Below are positions 1-6,023 of a stretch of DNA of 6,937 nt, one piece after another. A program made the translations under genes and the position numbers. The stretch comes from Thermoplasmatota archaeon. GTDB taxonomy: Archaea > Thermoplasmatota > JAQUQK01. The notes under the pieces were generated by a model that was given only the letters and a program-made list of their open reading frames with translations, did no database searches and had not been told where the DNA came from. The stretch spans positions 1 through 6,937 of the forward strand of contig JAQUQK010000098.1 of the NCBI GenBank assembly GCA_028716125.1, in the 5' to 3' direction. Numbering within the stretch: position 1 is the stretch's first letter; each line of letters opens with the position of its first letter.

Positions 1-1
1 C

Positions 2-538
2 GAGCCAGTATTTGCGGAAATTGCATCAGTCTCAAAAGACAATTCAGACGCCAATCTGCTCGAAGCGGCATTCGACAGGCAGGCGCTTGAGAATTTATAC
101 AAGAATGCGCCGGAAATCCTGAAGCCCCAAATGCGCATCAAAATAGACCTCGCAAATCTCCGCATTTTGGCAAGGGCGCCAAAGCAGGCAAACGGCGCGA
201 AACTCGTTTCAATCGCATCCGTTTCGTTCGGCACGGTGTCAAGAGATGAAATAATCGCGCTTTTCGGCAAGGGCGACGATGCGATTGCGGCTACGCTTAA
301 AAATAGGATTCCGTTCGCAGCAAAATTCCCTGATGTGGGGCAGATGGAAATTGAAATGGAGAACGCATTCCTTCGGGGCGTCCGCAGGACAAGCGCGGAC
401 GTTTTCGGGCCAGGCCCGGCAATATCGTATTTCATATCACGTTTCAACGAGGCCCGCAACGTAAGGGCGGTCCTTCTCGGCAAGCAGTCAAATCTTGAAC
501 CCGAAATAATAAGGGCGTTGCTGAGGTTTGCGGACTGA
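2..538 (+). CDS. atpC: A-type ATP synthase subunit C, C-terminal part (5' end outside window)
   Basis: Subunit C (V-ATPase d/AC39 family) is the funnel-shaped socket that couples the central shaft (D/F) to the membrane rotor ring on the cytoplasmic side. The frame is open from base 2, and 178 residues are visible; the family is usually about 340-360 residues, so roughly half is missing at the left edge. Visible family hallmarks are an Ala/Glu-rich helix leading into IDLANLR (residues 48-54 of the visible part) and, near the end, FGPGP followed by a Tyr/Phe-rich helix and the VRAVLLGK segment, matching the family's 'GPEP..AY....E..N.R.I..GK' signature. The ATG at 131 is internal, because recognisable subunit C sequence continues upstream of it. 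The gene ends in TGA ten bases before subunit F, which fits one operon transcript. GPGP replaces the more usual GPEP. The identification is firm; the true start cannot be seen. Confidence 0.93.
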   Translation, partial: EPVFAEIASVSKDNSDANLLEAAFDRQALENLYKNAPEILKPQMRIKIDLANLRILARAPKQANGAKLVSIASVSFGTVSRDEIIALFGKGDDAIAATLKNRIPFAAKFPDVGQMEIEMENAFLRGVRRTSADVFGPGPAISYFISRFNEARNVRAVLLGKQSNLEPEIIRALLRFAD

Positions 539-539
539 A

Positions 540-544
540 GGTGA
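540..544 (+). promoter_or_regulatory. Ribosome binding site for subunit F
   Basis: GGTGA lies four bases before the ATG at 549 and matches the core of the archaeal anti-Shine-Dalgarno complement (GGAGGTGATC). It decides the subunit F start in favour of ATG 549 over an in-frame TTG at 528, which would overlap the end of subunit C and add seven charged residues not seen in the family. Confidence 0.7.
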
Positions 545-548
545 AAAA

Positions 549-875
549 ATGTCGCAATATGGGATAGCAATCATCGGGGATGACGAAACGGTCGCTGGCT
601 TTGGGGCAGCGGGAATCGCCGCATATCCAGTAAGCGATTCGGACAGCGCTCTAGGAGTCCTGCAGAACGTTCGCAAAATGAACTACGGCATAATATTCAT
701 AACAGAGGCTTACGCAAAAGGGCTCGAGACGCTTATAATAAATATAGGAACGGAAGCGCTTCCGATAATAATCTCGATACCTGGAAAGGAAGGCTCGAAA
801 GGCGTTGGCATAAAATGGCTGCAGAAAGTGGCCGAGCGCGCAGTCGGTTTCGACATATTGTCTCAGAATAAATAA
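549..875 (+). CDS. atpF: A-type ATP synthase subunit F
   Basis: Subunit F binds subunit D in the central rotor shaft and takes part in coupling ATP turnover in the A3B3 head to rotation. The product is 108 residues, the usual size for the family (about 100-110). The N-terminal Rossmann-like half begins with the signature IAIIGDDETVAGF (residues 6-18) followed by an AAGI turn. Next come the IIFITE strand (about 48-53), the LPIIISIPG segment (about 71-79) and a C-terminal helix ending VGFDIL, all in family order. The ATG at 549 was chosen because GGTGA sits four bases upstream and because it places the first beta strand at the expected distance from the N-terminus. The gene follows subunit C by ten bases and precedes subunit A by 27. 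Nothing looks truncated or unusual. Confidence 0.94.
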   Translation: MSQYGIAIIGDDETVAGFGAAGIAAYPVSDSDSALGVLQNVRKMNYGIIFITEAYAKGLETLIINIGTEALPIIISIPGKEGSKGVGIKWLQKVAERAVGFDILSQNK

Positions 876-887
876 GGATTAATCTAC

Positions 888-894
888 AAGGAAG
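888..894 (+). promoter_or_regulatory. Probable ribosome binding site for subunit A
   Basis: AAGGAAG ends eight bases before the ATG at 903. It is a moderate match to the Shine-Dalgarno core. The ATG at 903 is the first usable start in this frame after the subunit F stop codon, so the start is not in doubt. Confidence 0.5.
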
Positions 895-902
895 TAGTTG
901 GC

Positions 903-2645
903 ATGGGAAGCATAATCAAGATTTCAGGTCCGGTCGTAATTGCCGAGGGAATGAGCGATGCGAAAATGTACGACGTTGTAAAGGTCGGCAATCCAAAGCT
1001 CACTGGAGAAATAATCGGCTTTGAGGGCGACAAGGCGACGATACAGGTTTACGAGGAGACTGCGGGAATTGGTCCAGGCGAGCCCGTAGAATCGACGAAC
1101 ATGCAGCTTAGCGTCGAGCTTGGCCCCGGCATCATGGGCCAGATATACGACGGCATACAGCGCCCGCTTGAAGTCCTGAACGCGATGTCTGGGTGCTTCA
1201 TGGCCCGCGGGATAGATGCCCCATCCATCGACAAGAAAAAGAAATGGGATTTCGTTCCTTTGGCAAAGAAGGGCGATAGTGTTTCGCAAGGGCAGATAAT
1301 AGGAACCGTCAAGGAAACCGAACTCATAGAGCACAGGATAATGGTTCCTCCGGGAATCAGCGGAAAACTCCTTTTGATTTCCGAAGGCAAGCACACAGTC
1401 GAGGAAACAATTGCAGTAATTGAAACATCATCTGGCAAAAAGGAAATCTCGATGCTCCAGAGATGGCCGGTCCGCAAGGGAAGGCCGTACAAGGAACGTC
1501 TAGCGCCAAATGCCCCGCTTGTGACCGGGCAGCGCATAATTGACACTTTTTTCCCGATTGCAAAAGGCGGAGTCGCGGCAATTCCAGGCGGCTTTGGAAC
1601 CGGAAAGACAATCACGCAGCACCAGCTCGCAAAATGGGCGGATGCACAGGTCGTTGTATATGTCGGATGCGGAGAGCGCGGAAATGAAATGACAGAAGTA
1701 TTAGAGGAATTCCCGCACCTGAAAGACCCGAGGTCCGGCAGGCCATTGATGGAAAGGACAGTGCTTATTGCAAACACTTCCAACATGCCATTTGCGGCAA
1801 GGGAAGCTTCGATTTACACTGGAATAACAATCGCCGAATACTATCGCGATATGGGCTATTCGGTCGCGCTCATGGGTGACTCGACGAGCCGCTGGGCAGA
1901 AGCGCTTCGCGAAATATCTGCGCGACTTGAGGAGATGCCCGGTGAAGAAGGATATCCTGCATATCTTCCGTCCAGGATCGCGGCATTTTACGAGCGCGCT
2001 GGCAGGGTAATTTCACTTTCAGGAATTGAAGGCTCGCTCAGCGCAATCGGCGCAGTGTCGCCTCCGGGTGGAGACCTGTCAGAACCTGTTTCGCAGGGAA
2101 CGCTCAAAGTGGTAAAGGCGTTCTGGGCGCTCGATACGGCGCTTGCATACCGCAGGCACTTTCCGGCGATAAACTGGCTTACTTCGTATTCGCTGTATCT
2201 TGACGCAGTTTCCGGCTATTGGAAGAAGTTCGGAGAGGACTGGCGCGAGCTGCGCGCAAAGGCGATGGCGCTGCTCCAGAAAGAATCCGAGTTGCAGGAA
2301 ATCGTTCGCCTTGTGGGTGTAGAATCTCTATCCATAAATGACAGGATACTTCTTGAAACCGCACGCTCGCTACGCGAAGACTTCCTTTACCAGAACGCAT
2401 ACCACGAAGTCGACACATATGCTTCGGAGCGCAAGCAATACGGAATGTTGAAAATAATTCTGGACCTGCACGAAGCAAGGATGAAAATGGCGTTCGAAGG
2501 CCAGCCTGCAAAAGACATACTCATGATGAAAGTCACTGCCGACATTGCAAAGATGCGCCTTGTGCCTGAAAAGGAGATGGAATCCAAATTCTTGGCGATA
2601 GAAAAAGAGATTCGCGAGCGGAAATCATCTCCGGGAGGGATGTAA
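903..2645 (+). CDS. atpA: A-type ATP synthase catalytic subunit A
   Basis: This is the catalytic, nucleotide-hydrolysing or -forming subunit, three copies of which alternate with B in the cytoplasmic head. It has 580 residues, full length for an intein-free family member. Domains in order: an N-terminal beta barrel (about 1-70), the A-specific 'non-homologous' bulge (about 110-190), the nucleotide-binding core, and the C-terminal helical bundle from about 440. The P-loop is GGFGTGKT at residues 229-236, with Lys235 and Thr236 the phosphate and magnesium contacts. Glu258 in the GERGNE motif is the expected catalytic carboxylate. Walker B ends at Asp326 (LMGDSTSRWAE). AVSPPGGD and RRHFPAINW are also present. 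The P-loop and the downstream conserved blocks are uninterrupted, so the inteins found in some archaeal A subunits are absent. The P-loop differs from the usual archaeal GPFGSGKT at two positions. The stop codon directly touches the subunit B start codon. Confidence 0.98.
   Translation: MGSIIKISGPVVIAEGMSDAKMYDVVKVGNPKLTGEIIGFEGDKATIQVYEETAGIGPGEPVESTNMQLSVELGPGIMGQIYDGIQRPLEVLNAMSGCFMARGIDAPSIDKKKKWDFVPLAKKGDSVSQGQIIGTVKETELIEHRIMVPPGISGKLLLISEGKHTVEETIAVIETSSGKKEISMLQRWPVRKGRPYKERLAPNAPLVTGQRIIDTFFPIAKGGVAAIPGGFGTGKTITQHQLAKWADAQVVVYVGCGERGNEMTEVLEEFPHLKDPRSGRPLMERTVLIANTSNMPFAAREASIYTGITIAEYYRDMGYSVALMGDSTSRWAEALREISARLEEMPGEEGYPAYLPSRIAAFYERAGRVISLSGIEGSLSAIGAVSPPGGDLSEPVSQGTLKVVKAFWALDTALAYRRHFPAINWLTSYSLYLDAVSGYWKKFGEDWRELRAKAMALLQKESELQEIVRLVGVESLSINDRILLETARSLREDFLYQNAYHEVDTYASERKQYGMLKIILDLHEARMKMAFEGQPAKDILMMKVTADIAKMRLVPEKEMESKFLAIEKEIRERKSSPGGM
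2633..2639 (+). promoter_or_regulatory. Ribosome binding site for subunit B, inside the end of subunit A
   Basis: GGGAGGG lies within the last codons of subunit A (encoding Pro-Gly-Gly) and ends six bases before the TTG at 2646. It is the strongest Shine-Dalgarno match in the window. It supports TTG as the subunit B start, since no other start codon lies near this site in that frame. Confidence 0.8.
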
Positions 2646-4040
2646 TTGGCAGCATCGGTAGCAAAGGAATACAAGACCGTTTCTTCCGTTTCCGGTCCGC
2701 TTCTAGTTGTCGAAAAAGTCTCTGGAGCGACTTACGGCGAGATCGTTGAGATAATTCACCAAGGCGAGACGCGCCGCGGAAAGGTGCTTGAAGTAAACCG
2801 GGACCGCGCACTTGTCCAGGTTTTCGAAGGCACATCCGGGATTGATTTGCCAAAGACGCGCGTAAGATTCATGGGAAAGGGAATTGAGCTTCCTGTTTCA
2901 GAGGACATTCTCGGCAGGATTTTTGACGGTTTCGGCACGCCAATAGATGGAAAGCCTGCAATAATTCCTGACAAGTCGCTTGACATAAACGGATCGCCCA
3001 TAAATCCGTATTCAAGGGATTATCCCCTTGATTTCATCCAGACTGGAATATCGTCAATAGACGGACTGAACACGCTAATCCGGGGGCAGAAGCTTCCTAT
3101 ATTTTCGGGCGCAGGCCTGCCGCATCCGCAGATAGCTGCGCAGATAGCCAAATACGCCAAGGTTCGAGATGGTTCACAATTTGCAATCGTGTTCGCTGCG
3201 ATGGGAATCACGTTCGAAGAGGCAAATTTCTTCATCCAGAGCTTCAAGGACAGCGGCGCAATCGAGCACAGCGTCATGTTCATCAATCTTGCAGACGATC
3301 CTGCGATTGAAAGGATTGCAACCCCGAGAATGGCGCTTACTGCCGCGGAATACCTTGCGTTCGAGAAGGAAATGCACGTTCTCGTCATAATGAGCGACAT
3401 GACAAACTACTGCGAAGCGCTCCGCGAAATTGCTGCAGCAAGAAAGGAAGTCCCGGGCCGCCGCGGATATCCTGGATACATGTACACCGACCTTGCCACC
3501 ATTTACGAGCGCGCCGGCAGGATTCACGGCAAAAAAGGCTCAATCACCCAATTGCCGATTCTCACAATGCCCGACGATGATATCACCCATCCGATTCCAG
3601 ACCTTACTGGATATATCACCGAGGGCCAAATCCTCCTGAGCCGCCCGCTTCATAGGTCAGGGGTTTACCCGCCAATCGACGTCCTGCCCAGCCTTTCAAG
3701 GCTTAAGGACAGGGGAATTGGAAAAGGAAAAACGCGAGAGGACCACTCCGATGTTTTGAACCAGCTTTATGCGGCATACGCGTCAGGAAAAGAGGCGAGA
3801 GACCTTGCAGCAATTCTTGGCGAAACTGCACTAAGCCCGCTTGACCTGAATTTCCTGAAATTCGCAGCAGCATTTGAAAAGAAATTCGTTTCACAGGGTG
3901 CGGAAGAAGACCGCACTATAGAGCAGACGCTTGACATTGGATGGGAACTGCTTTCAATGTTGCCTGAAGAAGAACTGAAGCGCGTCAAGCCGGAGAACAT
4001 CGCAAAATACCACCCGGCGCATATGCAGAACAAAAAATAA
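2646..4040 (+). CDS. atpB: A-type ATP synthase non-catalytic (regulatory) subunit B
   Basis: Three B subunits alternate with A in the head; they bind nucleotide poorly but complete the catalytic site at the A-B interface. The product is 464 residues, typical for the family. The N-terminal barrel opens with EYKTVSSVSGPL, as in archaeal B subunits. The degenerate P-loop region reads FSGAGLPHP (residues 153-161) and lacks the Lys-Thr of a true Walker A motif, as expected. NLADDP, ERIATPRMALT, DMTNYCEALREI, PGRRGYPGYMYTDL, MPDDDITHPIPDLTGYI and GIGKGKTREDH follow in order. Arg352 in SLSRL is the expected arginine finger that reaches into the catalytic site. The start is TTG, chosen because it is the only start codon that keeps the conserved N-terminus and because GGGAGGG sits six bases upstream. 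It follows the subunit A stop with no intervening base, suggesting translational coupling. GLPHP replaces the usual GLPHN. Confidence 0.98.
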   Translation: MAASVAKEYKTVSSVSGPLLVVEKVSGATYGEIVEIIHQGETRRGKVLEVNRDRALVQVFEGTSGIDLPKTRVRFMGKGIELPVSEDILGRIFDGFGTPIDGKPAIIPDKSLDINGSPINPYSRDYPLDFIQTGISSIDGLNTLIRGQKLPIFSGAGLPHPQIAAQIAKYAKVRDGSQFAIVFAAMGITFEEANFFIQSFKDSGAIEHSVMFINLADDPAIERIATPRMALTAAEYLAFEKEMHVLVIMSDMTNYCEALREIAAARKEVPGRRGYPGYMYTDLATIYERAGRIHGKKGSITQLPILTMPDDDITHPIPDLTGYITEGQILLSRPLHRSGVYPPIDVLPSLSRLKDRGIGKGKTREDHSDVLNQLYAAYASGKEARDLAAILGETALSPLDLNFLKFAAAFEKKFVSQGAEEDRTIEQTLDIGWELLSMLPEEELKRVKPENIAKYHPAHMQNKK

Positions 4041-4041
4041 A

Positions 4042-4048
4042 GGGATGA
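4042..4048 (+). promoter_or_regulatory. Probable ribosome binding site for subunit D
   Basis: GGGATGA, within the nine-base gap after subunit B, ends one base before the ATG at 4050; the GGG core lies five bases before it. It is a moderate Shine-Dalgarno match. The embedded ATG at 4045 is in a different frame and does not open a recognisable protein. Confidence 0.4.
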
Positions 4049-4049
4049 A

Positions 4050-4679
4050 ATGAGGCTTGCTGTAAAACCAACCCGAATGGAACTGCTCGGCCTTCGCAAG
4101 CGCCTAAAACTCGCAAGGCGCGGCCACGAACTCCTTAAGCAGCGCAGGGACGAGCTGATGCGCAGGTTCCTCGAAGTAATCAGGGACAGCAAGGCCCAAA
4201 GGGAGAAAACGGAATTGCTTCTTGAAAAATCTTACAAGGAGACCGCTGAGGCGAGGGCGCTTATGGACGAATCGTCGTTCCGCAGCAGCATGTTCATAGG
4301 AAAGCCCGCATTGGTTGACGTGGAGGTCAAGAACGTCGGCGGATTGTGGCTCCCCCGCATCACTACGTCCGCGCCTCCCGCTCCAGTTTATGGATTTGCA
4401 ACGACTCCCGCAAAACTTGACACGGCAGTATCATCTATGCGCGAACTTTTCCCGGAACTCATAAAGCTTGCAGAGGTAGAGCATACGATAAGGGCACTTG
4501 CTTCCGAAATTGCCATAACGCGCAGGCGGGTTAATGCCCTTGAGCACATAATGATTCCGCGCCTGGAAGAGACAATAAGGTACATCGAGATGAAGATGGA
4601 CGACGCGGAGCGCGCCGAGTTCTCGGCGAGGACAAAGATAAAGGAGATAGCGGAAAAAGCCGGAAAGAACGGCGCGTAA
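4050..4679 (+). CDS. atpD: A-type ATP synthase subunit D (central shaft)
   Basis: Subunit D is the long antiparallel coiled coil that turns inside the A3B3 head, analogous to gamma of F-type enzymes, with F and C bound at its base. The product has 209 residues, within the family's usual 200-215. The N-terminal helix starts with the diagnostic VKPTRMELLGLRKRLKLARRG (about residues 5-25), rich in Lys/Arg/Leu heptads. A less helical middle part (about 80-125) contains the GLWLPRI strand. The C-terminal helix (about 130-205) carries the second diagnostic block, TRRRVNALEHIMIPRLEET (about 158-176). The start at ATG 4050 places the VKPTRMEL block at its normal distance from the N-terminus. It lies nine bases after subunit B and is the last ATP synthase gene here. 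No membrane segments are seen or expected. Confidence 0.97.
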   Translation: MRLAVKPTRMELLGLRKRLKLARRGHELLKQRRDELMRRFLEVIRDSKAQREKTELLLEKSYKETAEARALMDESSFRSSMFIGKPALVDVEVKNVGGLWLPRITTSAPPAPVYGFATTPAKLDTAVSSMRELFPELIKLAEVEHTIRALASEIAITRRRVNALEHIMIPRLEETIRYIEMKMDDAERAEFSARTKIKEIAEKAGKNGA

Positions 4680-4703
4680 TCTCTCCTTCCCTAACTATTT
4701 ATT
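4680..4703 (+). promoter_or_regulatory. Archaeal TATA/BRE promoter for the Rsm22-like gene, with pyrimidine-rich end of ATP synthase operon
   Basis: TATTTATT at 4696-4703 is centred about 25 bases before the GTG at 4725, the normal archaeal distance from TATA box to transcription start. The six bases just upstream (CCTAAC) share the central TAA core with the BRE consensus but only partly match it overall. The first bases after the subunit D stop (TCTCTCCTTCCC) are pyrimidine-rich but lack a clear run of Ts, so termination of the operon here is possible but not demonstrated. The promoter call is an inference from motif and position. Confidence 0.55.
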
Positions 4704-4724
4704 CCCGCATCTGATTTATCCAAC

Positions 4725-6023
4725 GTGAATTTCAAACCGCGCAATTTCTCAAGATATCAGCAGCAGAGCGTAAAACCCACAGCGCCAAGAGCGCAGCCAA
4801 ATCGCACACCCGAAATGCAGCGCATTCCGATGGGCGTAGAGGTGAAAATAGAGCAATATATAGAAGCGGCACTGGGCGCCGACTGGAAACAGGCGCAGAT
4901 GCCAAGGATGCGCGACGAAATTCTCAAACTCAAGAAGCGTTACTGGAATTTTTCCGGCACTTCATACGGTATGTGGCCAACTCTTGCATATCTTGCATAC
5001 CATTTTCCTGCATACTATTGCCAAATGCGAAACGTATATTCCAATCTTCTTTCATGCGGGATAATAAAAGAAAAAATGCGCATACTGGAAGTTGGTGCAG
5101 GCACTGGCGCTCCCGCGCGGGCTTTTGCTGATTTCCTGCCCGAAGTAATCCAGGCCGAATATGATGCCCTGGAGCCTTATGACGACAGCGTCAAGGCCAT
5201 GAAATTCATACTCGATGGCGCAAATCCTTTGTGCAAGTTCAATTTCATAGAGAAACCAATCGAGCAATTCACGCCAACTGCAAAATATGACCTGATCTTG
5301 ATGGCGAACGTCGCAAGCGAACTAAGAAATCCCGAGGAAGCAATCTCAAAATTAATGGAAAATTTCATTGCGCCAGGCGGGTCGCTTGTGGTTGTAGAGC
5401 CTGCGGAACTGCGTATTTCAACCCAACTCCGTGAAATGCAGAGAGCATTCCATAAAAAATACACGGTTTTTGCGCCTTGCACTTATCTTTGGGGTCCGCG
5501 CTGCGAAGGCCGGTGCTGGTCGTTTGTGCAAGTGCCGGACATTGCGCCAACAAAACTGCAACGCGAAATATCCAACGGCGAAAAGGCGCTGATGAACGTC
5601 GACATAAAATATTCGCACTTCATCCTGCGAAAGGGAGGCGCGCCTCTGAAAAAATTCAGGGGAAATCCAAGAATGGATGCCCGCATGATGGATATGGAGC
5701 GCCACGTCGAGCGGCGGATAAACCTGACTTGCGCAAAGATGAGCGGGAATTTAAGCGAAAACACCAATCTGTTCAAGATTTGCGACGGTTCTGCAAGGCA
5801 CGAGCATTATGCCGTCCTAAACCCGCGCGACGTAAGTGAAAGCAACCGCGGGCTCATAGATGCCGAATATGGCGAAATTCTGCGCTTCAGGAACGTGCTC
5901 GTTCTTGAAAGTAAAAAGGAAAATGCATACAACCTGGTAATTGGCAAAAATACAGAAGTGGAAAGATTAGAAAAGCCAAGGTTAAAGAGAAAATTCGAAG
6001 ATGAAGACGGCGAGGATTTCTGA
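4725..6023 (+). CDS. rsm22: Rsm22/METTL17-family SAM-dependent methyltransferase-like protein, putative Fe-S ribosome biogenesis factor
   Basis: This 432-residue protein resembles the Rsm22 family, whose mitochondrial members (Rsm22, METTL17) act in small ribosomal subunit assembly. Methyl transfer by the family is not well established. The first 30-odd residues are rich in Arg, Gln, Pro and Asn and are probably disordered. A helical region (about 40-115, including WPTLAYLAYHFP) precedes the SAM-binding motif LEVGAGTGAP, with Glu122 and Gly124/126/128. LILMANVASEL and APGGSLVVVEP are methyltransferase core strands. Cysteines 252, 260 and 264 (APC, RC, RCWSF) and Cys353 (KICDG) match the four-cysteine [4Fe-4S] site of the family, and SHFILRKG matches a conserved strand. 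The start is GTG, with no Shine-Dalgarno site but a TATA-like box about 25 bases upstream, suggesting a leaderless message. The C-terminal tail is strongly basic then acidic. The stop touches the stop of the opposite-strand gene. Family membership is fairly sure; the function is inferred. Confidence 0.87.
   Translation: MNFKPRNFSRYQQQSVKPTAPRAQPNRTPEMQRIPMGVEVKIEQYIEAALGADWKQAQMPRMRDEILKLKKRYWNFSGTSYGMWPTLAYLAYHFPAYYCQMRNVYSNLLSCGIIKEKMRILEVGAGTGAPARAFADFLPEVIQAEYDALEPYDDSVKAMKFILDGANPLCKFNFIEKPIEQFTPTAKYDLILMANVASELRNPEEAISKLMENFIAPGGSLVVVEPAELRISTQLREMQRAFHKKYTVFAPCTYLWGPRCEGRCWSFVQVPDIAPTKLQREISNGEKALMNVDIKYSHFILRKGGAPLKKFRGNPRMDARMMDMERHVERRINLTCAKMSGNLSENTNLFKICDGSARHEHYAVLNPRDVSESNRGLIDAEYGEILRFRNVLVLESKKENAYNLVIGKNTEVERLEKPRLKRKFEDEDGEDF

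Noticed and set aside
131..133. ATG as a possible true start of the first gene
   Set aside because: The frame is open to the left edge and the upstream residues continue the subunit C fold, so the gene is a 5'-truncated subunit C rather than a short separate gene.
528..548. An upstream in-frame TTG that would lengthen subunit F by seven residues
   Set aside because: It overlaps the end of subunit C, has no good ribosome-binding site, and adds residues not typical of the family; ATG 549 has GGTGA at the right distance.
1587..1610. Intein insertion in subunit A at the P-loop
   Set aside because: Some archaeal A subunits carry an intein at this site, but here the P-loop and flanking sequence are continuous and the protein has the normal intein-free length.
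924..1786. Long minus-strand open frames opposite subunit A
   Set aside because: They show no recognisable motifs or supporting start signals and mirror a strongly conserved coding gene; they are shadows of its codon pattern.
4659..4673. GCCG/CGGC inverted repeat at the end of subunit D as a terminator hairpin
   Set aside because: The stem is only four base pairs, lies inside the coding sequence, and is not followed by a T run; archaeal termination does not rely on such hairpins.
5477..5839. A 120-codon alternative frame inside the Rsm22-like gene
   Set aside because: It overlaps the region holding the conserved cysteines, has a composition typical of out-of-frame reading, and shows no family motif.
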